This document shows, in pieces, positions 1 to 10,670 of a stretch of 37,894 nucleotides of DNA. Origin of the DNA: RUG572 sp051884915. Lineage in GTDB: Bacteria > Verrucomicrobiota > Kiritimatiellia > RFP12 > UBA1067. A program made the translations under genes and the position numbers. The notes under the pieces are model-generated. The model was not told the DNA's origin and did not search any database. It was given only the letters and a program-made list of their open reading frames with translations. Numbering within the stretch: position 1 is the stretch's first letter; each line of letters opens with the position of its first letter. The DNA is taken from positions 1-37,894 of the forward strand of contig JBJEWF010000100.1 of assembly GCA_051884915.1 (NCBI GenBank), given 5' to 3'.

Positions 1-1107
<1,107 letters not shown>

Positions 1108-1315
1108 GAAAAACACGATTCTCTCCTGGAGACCCCCAGGGGGGGCCTCCGGGCACCACACAAATCCAGTCTCTTCCGTCTTTGTGTTCCGCGTCCCCTC
1201 CGGGGGCCCACCGTGGTGGGCCGCCGTGCGGGTCCGCGCTCTTCAGCACTCTCGTCTCGTTCAAGGATCGACTCGCGCCCCCGCGGCTTCCCGGAGGGGT
1301 GGCGAACGGATGCGT

Positions 1316-1344
1316 AGTATACCACACGCCGGAGGCGCGCGCAA
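1316..1344 (-). promoter_or_regulatory. rRNA operon promoter
   Basis: On the minus strand TTGCGC (1339-1344) and TATACT (1316-1321) are separated by exactly 17 bp. An AT-rich stretch with an inverted repeat (CCGAAA/TTTCGG, 1363-1377) lies just upstream, where an UP element would sit. The predicted start near 1309 gives a leader of about 200 nt before mature 16S. The leader contains a strong GC-rich hairpin (1205-1222, 8 bp arms). Confidence 0.8.
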
Positions 1345-1482
1345 GGGGGTCCGAGAAGATTTCCGAAAAAATTTCGGCCGGCCCCCGGACCGCCCCCCAG
1401 GACCGGCCCCGAACCGCCTATTTTCCGGCGCGGACGCGGATCTGGGAAAGGCGACGGCGCAAACGGACACTGCCCATTAAAT

Positions 1483-1569
1483 GTGATTCGAGCCGCAAAG
1501 ATTCCAACTGCCCTCTTTCTTTGCGTCCTTTGCGTTCTTTGCGGCTAAAAAATATCCAACTGATTCACT
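1483..1569 (+). repeat. Dispersed intergenic repeat, copy A
   Basis: 87 bp element that recurs in opposite orientation at 8994-9089. The last 57 nt (1513-1569), containing CTTTGCGTCC, TTGCGTTCTTTGCGGC and an A6 run, match copy B at 54 of 57 positions. The first 18 nt match at 17 of 18. Copy B has 9 extra nt between the two blocks. It codes for nothing. Similar CTTTGCG-type repeats are common in intergenic DNA of many bacteria. Confidence 0.85.
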
Positions 1570-1619
1570 CTCTTTCATTGCGGCATCTCTATTGCGGCGG
1601 CGCACGGCGAAGACAGCAC

Positions 1620-1651
1620 GCCCCTTGCGGGGCAGCTTTCGCCCCAGGGGC
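1620..1651 (-). terminator. Possible terminator hairpins after pbpC
   Basis: GCCCC-TTGC-GGGGC (1620-1633) is followed by GCCCC-A-GGGGC (1641-1651); the inner arms can also pair with each other. It lies just downstream of the pbpC stop. No U-run follows, so a factor-dependent terminator or 3'-end stabiliser is as likely as an intrinsic terminator. Confidence 0.35.
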
Positions 1652-1657
1652 GCGCGC

Positions 1658-3880
1658 CTATTTCCGGACGTGGACGCGGACGGACGAGCCGGCGCCCTCG
1701 GCGGTCGCGCACGTGATGACGTGCGTGCCGATTTCGGGCGACCAGAGAAACGCGTCCAAGCCCTTCGTTTCGCCCGACGGCACGCCATCGACGAACCACC
1801 ACAGACGTTCCGTCCCGGCGTTGCCCACGACCTGGCATGCGATCCGCTGCTGCCGCAATCCCGGGACAAGGCAGAACGTCGCGTCGTTCTCCGGCTTGGA
1901 GATCGACAGGCCTTCCGCCTTTCCGATCAGCCCCGGAGAAGCCGCCGCGGACAGGTCGTTCCGGACCGTCGGGCGGCCTTCGGCGTCCCGCCCGTGGAGC
2001 GGACAAAGCGCCGGCGAACTCCGTCCTTCGATTGCGCGGCCCGTCTCCGTCTTCGGGCAATCCGCGTGCGCGGGCTGTCCGCTCAACGAACAGATCGTCC
2101 GCCGCACGACCGTTTCCGGTTCGACAAACCACGGGCCTTTCGGGCGCGGGTAGAGGCCCCGCGCGATCTTCCAGGCAACGGGGGCGGCCGCACGCACGCC
2201 GACAACCGACTTGTCGCCGAACCTGCCCGCGAGATGGCCGCACCAGACGCCCACCACGTACTCCGGGTTCCACGCCACCGTCCAGGCGTCCCGGCAGGCC
2301 GAACTCGTTCCCGTCTTCCAGGCGAACCTGGCGCAGGCGACATCCGCCATGTGGCCAAGCGAAGCCGTACTCCGCTCCTCGCCCGACAGCATATCGGAGA
2401 CGAGATAGGCGGCGCCGTCCGAAAAGACTCTCGTCCCCGGCCGGCCTTCCGTTTCCGCCGCCGCCTGGAGGACCTGCGCGTCCCGATAGATTCCGCCTCT
2501 CGCCAGCGCCGCGTAGGCGGAGACGAGTTCCACGAGCGTCACGTCGACATTGCCAATCGCCATTCCCAGGCCGAACGTCTCCTCCGGCGCATCGAGCCGG
2601 GACAGCCCGAGACTGCGAAGGCAGTTGCCGAAAGTCCCCAGTCCCGTCCGCCGCAGCAGCTGGATGAACGGAAGGTTCAGGGACAGGACGAGCGCGTCCC
2701 GCGCCGTCGTCACCCCCCGATACCGGCCATCGAAATTGGCGGGGCGGTAGCCTTTGAAGTTCTCCGGCAGATCGGCCACGCGCTCTTCGGGCGTCACGCA
2801 CCCCATGTCCATCGCCAGCGCCATCAGAAACGGCTTCAGCGTCGAGCCGGCCGGGCGAAACGCCACGGCCGTGTTGACCTGTCCGCTGGCCGGGTCGAAA
2901 TAGTCGCCGCTGCAGTCCATCGCCACGACCGCCCCGCTGTCAACCCGCATCACGACGGCCGCCATGTTCCAACGGCCCTCGCGGGCCGCCTCGTCGAGCG
3001 CATTCTCGACCATCTGCTGGATGTCGGCGTCAAGCGTCGTGACATGGTCGCCGCCGCCGCGCGGCCCGTCCCGGTCCAGCCGTTTGAGGACCCAGTCGCA
3101 GAAATACGGCGTCTTGAAGGGGCGCGGCGCGCGCCGGACGGTCGGGATGACGGACGCGGCCCCCTGGCGCTGTTCCGCCGTGATCATGCCCATCTTCTCC
3201 ATCCGGGACAGCACATAGTCGCGCCGTTTCAGGGCCTTCTTCAAACCCCGGTCGGGCCGGAACCGGCTTGGCGCCTGGACCATGCCCGCCAGAAGCGCCG
3301 CTTCGCCCAGTCCCAGATCCGCCACCTCCTTCCCGAACCACCCGTGGGCGGCCGCCTCGATGCCGACGAAATTGGACCCGAAAGGCGCGCGATTCAGGTA
3401 CTGGGAAAGAATCCAGATCTTGTCCTTGCGCATTTCCATCTTCACGGCTTTGACCGCCTCGATGATTTTCCACTTCAACGACTTCGGATGCGGAGAGATC
3501 AGCCGGACCGTTTGCATGCTGATTGTCGACGCGCCCGATACGCGCCGCCCCGTCCCGACGTTCTGCAGGGCCGCCCGCAGGACGCTCAACGGACGCACCC
3601 CCCCGTGCGTCCAGAACGAGCCGTCCTCGGCGGCCACCAGCGCCTTGACAATCCAGTCCTCCTTCCGGGCCGTGTAGCAGGGCCGGCAGTCGACGTCGTT
3701 CGCGCCAAGGGAGACGCGCAAGACGCGTCCCGCGGCATCCCGGAGGACGACGCCGCCGGGATAGACGTCCGATCCCGCCGGCGTCCAATCGACGACCGTC
3801 CAGAGGACGCCGAGTCCCAGCAGAAGGCCGAGGCCGAGCGCGCCCAGAAGCGCCGCGCCTATTTTGGCAGACGTCTTCAC
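1658..3880 (-). CDS. pbpC: Penicillin-binding protein 1C (bifunctional transglycosylase/transpeptidase)
   Basis: 740 residues, a usual length for PBP1C. A cytoplasmic tail and one membrane segment (about 7-30) anchor the protein. The GT51 transglycosylase domain (about 60-235) shows EDGSFWTHGGV with the catalytic Glu at about 85, GASTISMQ and EAALLAGMVQAPSRF. The transpeptidase domain shows all three active-site motifs: STLK (346-349), SLN (400-402) and KTGTS (522-526). A C-terminal BiPBP_C-type domain (about 655-740) marks the 1C subtype. It polymerises and may crosslink peptidoglycan in the periplasm. The start lies 7 bp after the yfhM stop, so the two are almost certainly cotranscribed. 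The yfhM-pbpC pairing is conserved in many Gram-negatives, where the macroglobulin is thought to protect cells whose wall is breached and PBP1C to repair the wall. Confidence 0.96.
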   Translation of the reverse strand: MKTSAKIGAALLGALGLGLLLGLGVLWTVVDWTPAGSDVYPGGVVLRDAAGRVLRVSLGANDVDCRPCYTARKEDWIVKALVAAEDGSFWTHGGVRPLSVLRAALQNVGTGRRVSGASTISMQTVRLISPHPKSLKWKIIEAVKAVKMEMRKDKIWILSQYLNRAPFGSNFVGIEAAAHGWFGKEVADLGLGEAALLAGMVQAPSRFRPDRGLKKALKRRDYVLSRMEKMGMITAEQRQGAASVIPTVRRAPRPFKTPYFCDWVLKRLDRDGPRGGGDHVTTLDADIQQMVENALDEAAREGRWNMAAVVMRVDSGAVVAMDCSGDYFDPASGQVNTAVAFRPAGSTLKPFLMALAMDMGCVTPEERVADLPENFKGYRPANFDGRYRGVTTARDALVLSLNLPFIQLLRRTGLGTFGNCLRSLGLSRLDAPEETFGLGMAIGNVDVTLVELVSAYAALARGGIYRDAQVLQAAAETEGRPGTRVFSDGAAYLVSDMLSGEERSTASLGHMADVACARFAWKTGTSSACRDAWTVAWNPEYVVGVWCGHLAGRFGDKSVVGVRAAAPVAWKIARGLYPRPKGPWFVEPETVVRRTICSLSGQPAHADCPKTETGRAIEGRSSPALCPLHGRDAEGRPTVRNDLSAAASPGLIGKAEGLSISKPENDATFCLVPGLRQQRIACQVVGNAGTERLWWFVDGVPSGETKGLDAFLWSPEIGTHVITCATAEGAGSSVRVHVRK

Positions 3881-3887
3881 GGCCGCT

Positions 3888-6800
3888 TCACGGAAGGACC
3901 TGCAACTGGTCCGGCGCGCACGTGGAATAGACGTCCGGCGCGTACATCGCCTCGACCGAAGGTCCCGGCAGCGTGAATCGACCCGGCGTCACGGCATGGA
4001 GGAGATAGCGGAAACGCACGCTCTGTCCCCGTTCCAGCTTGAATCGCTTGGAGAAAACCAGCATGCGATCGTCCCGCGCGTCCGCGCGCATGACCCAGTC
4101 GATCCGCTTCGCGTCCGGATTCCCGGTCGCGGCCGGGCGCATCTCGCCGCAATCCGGCTCGAACGCGGCGGGAAAGAGATCGACGACGACCAGATCCGAG
4201 AACGTCTGCGGCGTCTCGCTTTTCAATTCCAGGTCCACCGTCAGCCAATCGCCGCGGCGAACGGCGTCTCGCCCGATCGGCTTCCCCTGCGCGTTCCGAA
4301 TCGTCCGCGTCACCGCAATCGTGCGCGATTCGTTGGTGACGGACGCCACGGCCGGGATGCCGATTTCCCGCCACGCGAGCCAGGCCGTTCCGGCGCCGCG
4401 GTTCTCGACGCGGACCGGTTCCGCGCCCCTGACGATCTCCGGCTTCTTCTCCACGAGAATCCGTTCCGTTCCGCCGGCGCGGACCAGCGCCAGCTGCGGC
4501 TTCCCTCCCGCGGGCGGATGGTGGCGGTAATACGCCCCGAGGGCCAGAAGGGCATGGGCGTTCTCGCGCGTCGTGCCCCAGTCGTATCGGCTTGGCACCC
4601 GTTTCTCTTCAAGGTAGGCCACCAGCACCCCCAGGCGTTCGTCCTGCGGATTCAGCTCCAGCAGCGCCAGAATCGTGAACGCCGCCTCGACGACCGAATC
4701 CGGCCGGGCAACGCCGTGCGCCACCAGTTCCCGCGCACGGACGCGATCGCCCGCCAGCGCAAAGGCGCGCGCGAGCCGGACACGGGACAGCACGGCCAAT
4801 TTCGCCCGGCCGTCGTAGAGGGTCAACATCTGGTCCGTCATGGGCGTACCCGCCAGCGCGAGGATCTGGCACGCGTACGCTTTCACGGCCGGCTCCTTCT
4901 CGAAAACCCATTTCCGCAGAAACTCGCCAACCCGCCGGCGGCAGACCGGGTTCAACGCATGGCCGTTCTTCTCCGCCGCAAGGAGGAAATGGGCGGCGTA
5001 GAGCGAAACCTCCCGATCCCAGGGCGGATAGTCGGTGTCCGGCCACATGGTGAAATCGTTGGCGCGGATCATGCTCTGAACCCGGCGCAATCCCGCCTCC
5101 ACGTAGGCCGTCCGGTTCGACAGCGGCTCCGCCGTCACCTGCAGCTGGTTCAGGAAGCCGCCGGCGGCCACCAGCGGGAAGATCTGCGACGCCGTCTGCT
5201 CCAGACATCCGTGCGGATAATTCGCCAGAAATTCCAGCGCGCCCACGAGTTCGCCCAGCCGGTTCCCGTACATCGTGAAGGTTCGCACGGTCGATTCCGG
5301 AGACGAACCGCCGGCGGCGACCGTGAAGGTCTTCGTCTCGCCGGGCGCGAGCATGATCGTGCGGGACGTCTCGCGCGCCGCCACGGCCGGGCGAATCGGC
5401 AGTTCGATCGTCTGGGCATGGCGCTCGCCGAAGCCTTCGGCGGCGAAGACCAGATTCAGCGTTCCGGTCCGATCCGGGACCGCGACGTCAACGGACAAGT
5501 TGGTCGATGCGGCCTCGGCCAGAGCCGCCCGCCCGGTCGCCACAACCGCCGGCGGCCGTCCCTCGATCCGCTGTTCCACGGTCCAGGCGACGTCGCCCGC
5601 CGAACCGCTCCGGTTGAACAGCGACAGGGTTGCGGCAAACCGGTCGGCGGGCGCCGCGAACCGGGGCAGATCGGGTTCCATGACGAGCTTGGGGGCGATT
5701 TTCTGCCGCGCATCCCCGGCACCGACCGCCCGCGCGGCATACGCCACGGCCGTCACGCGCACGGCGCCCGAGAATTCCGGCAGGGCGAAAGTCGCGGAAC
5801 CCCGTCCGTCCGTCAAGGGAACGGCGGTCTGCCACAGCGCCAACGACCGGAAGCGGCGCGAACGGATCGGACTCATCCGCCCCAGCATCTCAAGTTCGCC
5901 GCCGCCGCCGGTCTTCACGCCGCAGATTTTCGCCGGATCGCCGTCCCAGACGGGAAGGAGATTGTCGAACAGGTCGAAAAGCGGAAGCCGTCCCGAACGC
6001 AGGCGGGCGAAATGTTCGACCGGCGCGGGCGTCGTCCATTTCGTGAGCGAATGGATGCCTTCGTCGACCAGCGTCACCACCGCAGTGGTTCCGGTCGCCG
6101 CCGGCCCGCACGCCGACACGTCGACTTTGAGGATGCCGGGGCCCGAGCCCGCGTACGCGTAGGACGTTGCCACCGTGACCGGCAGTTCGTTTTCGGGACG
6201 GCGAATGGCAATCGAGGTTCTGCCATGCGCGCGGGCCGTCTGGCCGTAGCCGCCGTTTTCCGCCGTTTGCACGACGTTCAGGGCGACGTCGACATTCGGC
6301 GTCCAGTCGCCGTCCACGGGATCGAGGACCAGTTCCGCCGTCGCCCCCGAAAGCCGGAAGACCTTCGTGGAAAGGACCTTTTCCCGCATCAGCGTCAGGA
6401 GCGCCCAGCCCGCAAACGGGGCCTTGACAAGGAGGCGCGGCCGTTCTCCGGGGCGGTAGATCGCCTTGTCGGTCGAGAGCGTCACGTTCGCGGGATTCGC
6501 CAGGGGCGCGCGGATCTCGTTGTCGCCGCAGTCGCCGAGCCAGAACGTCTTCGCGAACGTCACGCCCGCCCGTTCGTCCGTCAACCGCAGCCGGTAGTCG
6601 CCCATCCGGCGGAAGGGAATGGCCAATTCGACGTCCGCGTCGGCTTTCGTTTCGATCTCCTTCGTCGCGACGGGACAGGGGATGAACACGCGTTCGCATT
6701 CCCAGCCCACCCAGTTGCGATCCTTCTCCCGGCAGCTGTAGACGGATTCAACGCGTTCGAATTCGACCTTGAGCCGGCGGCTTTCGGGCAGTCGCGTGCC

Positions 6801-8891
6801 GTCCGGTTTCACGCAGGCCACGCGGACAACCGGATGGCCCGTCTGCCGGATCCGGACATTGGCCGCCAGATCCGTGCCGACGTAGAAGGGATGGCAGTGG
6901 AGGACGTCCGTTGCCTGCGCGCACGCCGACCGGCCGCCGGCCGTTGTCACGATGCCCTGGCCCGTCACGCGAACGGCGGCCTTGGGGGAACCGCTCTCGG
7001 CCAGAAGCGGCGCCTGGAACGCGGCGTGGCCATTGCCGTCCAGCCGGGTTTCCTCCAATCGGCGGCAGCTCGGATTCAGGCCCTTGGTTTCATCGCCGAA
7101 ACTCCAGTTCGTCCACCCGACCGGACTGAACGGCACATCCTCGAAGAGAACGATTCCATGGCAGGCCAGATTCTTCGCCGGTCCGCCAAACAGATGTTCC
7201 GCGGTCACGTCGAACGTGATGTTGGTGGGACAGTCCACCTTGGGCACGACGGTCACGCGAATCTGCGGCGGGACGAATTCCTCCACGCTCACCTTCTGCT
7301 GGCCCAGGACCTTCCCGTCTTTCCCCGGCGTGCAGACTTCAACCCGCCACATTCCGCTCGGCCGTTCGGCCGCCACCGCAAACCCGTCGAACCAGACGGC
7401 GCCTTCCGCATCGCTCACCAGCGACTTGTTTCCGACCACCTTTCCGCTCGGATCGACCAGCCGGGCCTCGACCGGCAGGGGGCGCGGCGCGGCGAACGTC
7501 CCGTTCCGCAGGATGGCGTGCATGAAGATCGGTTCCCCGTGGCGATAGATCTTCCGTTCGGTCCACACGAACGCCGTCAGTTCATTCGCCGCCAGATACG
7601 GTTCGCGCACGCCATCCGGCAGCTGCCTCTCCTCCAGCGACAGGCGGTCCTTCAGACAGAGAAACGACGTGTCCGTCCCGTCCGCCGCGCGCGCAATGAC
7701 GGCGAAAGGCGTCTCGTCCTTCTCGCACGCGATGGCGCAAAGCCCCCGGCCGTCGATCGCGCCCGTGCCGATTCTCCGGTTGTTCGACGCATAGACGTCG
7801 ATCACGCCGTTCGTGACCGGACGGCCCGTCGCCAGCGAAGTCGTCCAGACCAGCAGTTGCGAACCGTTCTGCCGGACGGTCAGTCCCATGTCCGTCACGC
7901 AGACAAGGCGATAGCGATTCGGATTCCACTCCTCGTCCAAGAACCACTCCTTCCGTTCGCTGTCGCCCGACCGTGCCATGACCAGAAAGACGCCGTTGGA
8001 AGACGCCTCCGGAAGGGTCCGCAGCCGGCACGGCGTAATGCAATGCTCGTTCGTGACGCAGGTCGTCTTGACCTCCCATTCCCTCAATTTCCCGGCCAGA
8101 TCTTCCGTGCATTCCGAATCCGCACTCATGTCCTGCCAGATCTTTTTGTAGACGCCTTCCTCGCGCGCGAGCAACTGGACGATATTCGCCGGCGGAATCG
8201 CGGCCGCGCCGAGGCGGATTTTCGCGACGTTGATTGAATCGACGGCCAGCAGTCTTTCGCCACAGGGCGGCAGATAGCGGCCCCGCGTCGCAAACTGCAC
8301 GCGCGGCGGCGCGTCCCTGCGCCGGAAGACCAGGACCTTCTCGGCCTCAAGGGCGCCCAGCCGGAACTCTCCGGCGGCCGGCAGACCTTCCCGCAGCCGC
8401 AGCACGACGTTCGTGCGATAGGCGAAATCGCCTTCCACGTCCACCCAGTATCTGCACCGCCGACTGCGCCGTTCCCAGTCATAATCGTATTGAATGTCGA
8501 AGCTGAAATTCGCCACGCCCGAACGGAGCGGCCCGACGGACACGTAATTGCGCAGGACATCCATGTCGGGCCTGGCGTTGAATTCCAGCCGCACCTTGTC
8601 CTGCGTCTTGTCATACATCGCCGTTTCGACCCGGAGGTTGGCGGGTCTGGCCGCCTCGTCCGGCACGGGCTTCTTCGCCTCCTGTGCCGCCTTCGGGGCG
8701 CCGCCGGATGCATCGCCGGCGACGGCGGGCGCGGGAGCTTGCGCCGCTCCCCGCCGGCTCTCCGCGGATTCCGGTGCGCGGCGGCCCAGCCGCAATTCCA
8801 GCCAGACGGCCCGGGCCGTTCCGGCCAGTCCTGCCAGGAGAAGGCATCCCATAAGGATCAGCCATCCCACCCCAATCGTGATTTTTTTCAT
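3888..8891 (-). CDS. yfhM: Bacterial alpha-2-macroglobulin, thioester type
   Basis: 1667 residues, close to E. coli YfhM (about 1650). A hydrophobic N-terminus (about 4-28) anchors it to the envelope; LMGC at 13-16 is only a poor lipobox because hydrophobic residues follow the Cys, so a membrane anchor is more likely than a lipoprotein. The long middle part fits the series of macroglobulin and bait-region domains. The thioester motif CLEQ is present (Cys at about 1229, Gln at about 1232) in the typical GCLEQ context, followed by an alpha-helical thioester-domain region. The family traps proteases: cleavage of the bait region exposes the thioester, which binds the protease covalently in the periplasm. 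ATG at 8891 is preceded by a GGACGA-like ribosome site. It is the first gene of the pair with pbpC. The intact thioester suggests a functional trap. Confidence 0.95.
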   Translation of the reverse strand: MKKITIGVGWLILMGCLLLAGLAGTARAVWLELRLGRRAPESAESRRGAAQAPAPAVAGDASGGAPKAAQEAKKPVPDEAARPANLRVETAMYDKTQDKVRLEFNARPDMDVLRNYVSVGPLRSGVANFSFDIQYDYDWERRSRRCRYWVDVEGDFAYRTNVVLRLREGLPAAGEFRLGALEAEKVLVFRRRDAPPRVQFATRGRYLPPCGERLLAVDSINVAKIRLGAAAIPPANIVQLLAREEGVYKKIWQDMSADSECTEDLAGKLREWEVKTTCVTNEHCITPCRLRTLPEASSNGVFLVMARSGDSERKEWFLDEEWNPNRYRLVCVTDMGLTVRQNGSQLLVWTTSLATGRPVTNGVIDVYASNNRRIGTGAIDGRGLCAIACEKDETPFAVIARAADGTDTSFLCLKDRLSLEERQLPDGVREPYLAANELTAFVWTERKIYRHGEPIFMHAILRNGTFAAPRPLPVEARLVDPSGKVVGNKSLVSDAEGAVWFDGFAVAAERPSGMWRVEVCTPGKDGKVLGQQKVSVEEFVPPQIRVTVVPKVDCPTNITFDVTAEHLFGGPAKNLACHGIVLFEDVPFSPVGWTNWSFGDETKGLNPSCRRLEETRLDGNGHAAFQAPLLAESGSPKAAVRVTGQGIVTTAGGRSACAQATDVLHCHPFYVGTDLAANVRIRQTGHPVVRVACVKPDGTRLPESRRLKVEFERVESVYSCREKDRNWVGWECERVFIPCPVATKEIETKADADVELAIPFRRMGDYRLRLTDERAGVTFAKTFWLGDCGDNEIRAPLANPANVTLSTDKAIYRPGERPRLLVKAPFAGWALLTLMREKVLSTKVFRLSGATAELVLDPVDGDWTPNVDVALNVVQTAENGGYGQTARAHGRTSIAIRRPENELPVTVATSYAYAGSGPGILKVDVSACGPAATGTTAVVTLVDEGIHSLTKWTTPAPVEHFARLRSGRLPLFDLFDNLLPVWDGDPAKICGVKTGGGGELEMLGRMSPIRSRRFRSLALWQTAVPLTDGRGSATFALPEFSGAVRVTAVAYAARAVGAGDARQKIAPKLVMEPDLPRFAAPADRFAATLSLFNRSGSAGDVAWTVEQRIEGRPPAVVATGRAALAEAASTNLSVDVAVPDRTGTLNLVFAAEGFGERHAQTIELPIRPAVAARETSRTIMLAPGETKTFTVAAGGSSPESTVRTFTMYGNRLGELVGALEFLANYPHGCLEQTASQIFPLVAAGGFLNQLQVTAEPLSNRTAYVEAGLRRVQSMIRANDFTMWPDTDYPPWDREVSLYAAHFLLAAEKNGHALNPVCRRRVGEFLRKWVFEKEPAVKAYACQILALAGTPMTDQMLTLYDGRAKLAVLSRVRLARAFALAGDRVRARELVAHGVARPDSVVEAAFTILALLELNPQDERLGVLVAYLEEKRVPSRYDWGTTRENAHALLALGAYYRHHPPAGGKPQLALVRAGGTERILVEKKPEIVRGAEPVRVENRGAGTAWLAWREIGIPAVASVTNESRTIAVTRTIRNAQGKPIGRDAVRRGDWLTVDLELKSETPQTFSDLVVVDLFPAAFEPDCGEMRPAATGNPDAKRIDWVMRADARDDRMLVFSKRFKLERGQSVRFRYLLHAVTPGRFTLPGPSVEAMYAPDVYSTCAPDQLQVLP

Positions 8892-8993
8892 CTTTCGTCC
8901 TGTCCTTTTCCGTTAAACTCATCGTCTCCACTTCCTATTCGCGGGCCAACATCCTTTCTTACACCTGGTGGCCGAATATTTTCGATGCGGCCA

Positions 8994-9089
8994 AGTGAAT
9001 CAGGTGGATGTTTTTTAGCCGCAAAGAACGCAAGGGACGCAAAGAAAGAGAGCGTTTGCAATCTTTACGAACTTTGTGGCTCGAATCAC
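8994..9089 (-). repeat. Dispersed intergenic repeat, copy B (inverted relative to copy A)
   Basis: 96 bp, the reverse-complement partner of 1483-1569, in the divergent space between yfhM and the kinase gene. The intergenic region 8892-9191 also contains a small hairpin, GTGGTC/GACCAC (9120-9140), next to ACCACTAATCACTC, itself a common intergenic motif type. No gene is seen in the region. Confidence 0.85.
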
Positions 9090-9156
9090 AACACTTAGTT
9101 GCCGAAGCAATAATGCGCGGTGGTCGTTCCCACTGACCACTAATCACTCAGGCCTC

Positions 9157-9185
9157 TTGCCGATTCCGGGAAGAGTTGGTAGACT
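9157..9185 (+). promoter_or_regulatory. Promoter of the Ser/Thr kinase gene
   Basis: TTGCCG (9157-9162), 17 bp spacer, TAGACT (9180-9185). The predicted transcription start falls at about 9191-9192, on the GTG start codon, so the mRNA would be leaderless. The same TTGCCG -35 element occurs before the XRE gene, and the same TAGACT -10 before dtd. Confidence 0.6.
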
Positions 9186-9191
9186 TTCCCG

Positions 9192-10658
9192 GTGAATTTC
9201 GGTTTAGACTGCACCTTGACATGGCTTGACAGGCGGCGCGCCGACGGTGCGCCACGGGGACGGCTTGTTCCGGGAACGCGCGTGGGAGATTGGCAGATCG
9301 AAGCCTTTCTCGGCAGTGGGCTTTCGGGAGAGGTCTACCGCATCGTCCACCGCAACGGGACCGAAGCCGCGCTCAAGCTTCTGGCGGAGGAGAAAGACGG
9401 CCTCCGCGAACGATTCCACATCGAGGAGCGTGCGCTGCGCCGGCTTGCCCCCGGTTTCCAGGGCCTGCCGAGGTTCTATGCGTCCGGCTCGTTCAACGGA
9501 CGACCCTACTACATCATGGAGTTCCTGCTTCCGGTCGAACTGCCGCTCCCGCGTCGCCGGATCGCCTCTTTCATGATCGGCGTCGCCCATGCCGTCGGCC
9601 AGCTTCACGCCAACGGCTACGTGCATCGCGACCTCAAGCCCGCCAACATCATGCTGCGGAAGGACGGCTCCCCCGTTCTGATCGACCTCGGCCTCATCAA
9701 GTCCCTCGATGACGTTTCGCCCGTCGAGCCGTTCCGCAAGGTCTCCATGATCGACGGACGTCCCGTTGGCGTGGGCACGGTCGGCTATGCGGCGCCGGAG
9801 CAGCTACTGGGAGGGCAATGCTCCATTTCGAACGACATCTATTCGCTCGGCAAGCTGGCGCGCGCCTGTTTCAGAGGGCGCCCGCCCCACGCCTGGCGCG
9901 TCGTCATCCGCCGGGCCACCCACGACGAAGCCGCCGAACGCCATCCTTCGGCCGAAGCCTTTGCCGCCGCCGTCGCCCGCCGCAATCTTCCCTGCCAGCT
10001 CGGCGTCCTGGCGGGTCTTCTCGGCATCGGCATCCTGGCGTTTCTGCTCTCGCTCCCGTCTGCCGGGCCGCCGCCAGACCCGCCATCTCCCCCTCCCGCC
10101 ATTCCGGAGGCAACGGCCTCGCTGGCAAAAGGCGACCGGGAAACGGACGCCGATTATTTCGTCCGAATGCTCCCGCTCGCCCAGCAGGGCAACGTGGAGG
10201 CCCAGTGCCGCATCGCCGAAGCGCACTTCTACGGGCGCGGCGTCAAGAAGGACCTTTCGCGCGCCTTCGAATGGTACATGACCGCCGCCAACTTGAATTG
10301 CGCGGGCGCCCAGGCCTCTCTTGGACATTGCTATTTCAACGGCTACGGATGCGCCAAGGACTACGCCCAGGCGGTTCGCTGGTACATCCTCGCCGCCGAA
10401 GGCGGAAACCTGTCGGCCATGACCGACCTCGGCTACTGCCAGCTCAACGGATACGGCGTCGCCCGGGATGCCGCCAAGGCCATCCACTGGATCGGACGGG
10501 CCGCCCGGAGCGGCCATGCCGCCGCCCAGGCGCTGCTGGGCGAATGCTACCTCACCGGCACGGGCGTTCCGCCCGACCCCGTTCTCGCCGCCCACTGGCT
10601 CCGGCGCGCGGCCGACAAGGGCAACTCGCGCGCCCAGACGCTGCTCAAAACGCTCTAG
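9192..10658 (+). CDS. Hanks-type Ser/Thr protein kinase with C-terminal Sel1 repeats
   Basis: 488 residues. The kinase domain (about 34-265) has the glycine loop GSGLSGEV (41-48), the ATP-binding Lys in ALKLL (62), the catalytic loop HRDLKPAN (Asp147), IDLG in place of DFG (Asp165) and GYAAPEQ. A single membrane helix (about 268-289) and a Pro-rich linker follow. At least four Sel1-type repeats (about 335-485, for example AEAHFYGRGVKKD and LGECYLTGTGVPPD) should then lie outside the cytoplasmic membrane. This suggests that protein binding by the repeats is signalled to the inner kinase, which is an inference. The GTG start fits the promoter geometry; a start further in is possible because the kinase fold begins only near residue 34. 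It converges on the ECF sigma gene, with 12 bp between the stop codons. Confidence 0.92.
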   Translation: MNFGLDCTLTWLDRRRADGAPRGRLVPGTRVGDWQIEAFLGSGLSGEVYRIVHRNGTEAALKLLAEEKDGLRERFHIEERALRRLAPGFQGLPRFYASGSFNGRPYYIMEFLLPVELPLPRRRIASFMIGVAHAVGQLHANGYVHRDLKPANIMLRKDGSPVLIDLGLIKSLDDVSPVEPFRKVSMIDGRPVGVGTVGYAAPEQLLGGQCSISNDIYSLGKLARACFRGRPPHAWRVVIRRATHDEAAERHPSAEAFAAAVARRNLPCQLGVLAGLLGIGILAFLLSLPSAGPPPDPPSPPPAIPEATASLAKGDRETDADYFVRMLPLAQQGNVEAQCRIAEAHFYGRGVKKDLSRAFEWYMTAANLNCAGAQASLGHCYFNGYGCAKDYAQAVRWYILAAEGGNLSAMTDLGYCQLNGYGVARDAAKAIHWIGRAARSGHAAAQALLGECYLTGTGVPPDPVLAAHWLRRAADKGNSRAQTLLKTL

Positions 10659-10670
10659 GTTCCGGTTCGC

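Larger units (their letters stand above)
1108..1657. other. Gene-free region: 16S leader, promoter, repeat copy A
   Basis: No protein gene is supported here. From left to right it holds the GC-rich 16S leader (1108-1310), the rRNA promoter (1316-1344), an AT-rich upstream patch (1358-1377), about 100 bp with nothing recognisable, dispersed-repeat copy A (1483-1569) and paired GC hairpins just after the pbpC stop codon (1620-1651). Confidence 0.7.

Noticed and set aside
3864..8237. A very long open frame on the plus strand opposite yfhM
   Set aside because: Its product is a low-complexity Arg/His/Pro-rich chain, the antisense of a GC-rich gene. The minus strand encodes yfhM with an intact thioester motif.
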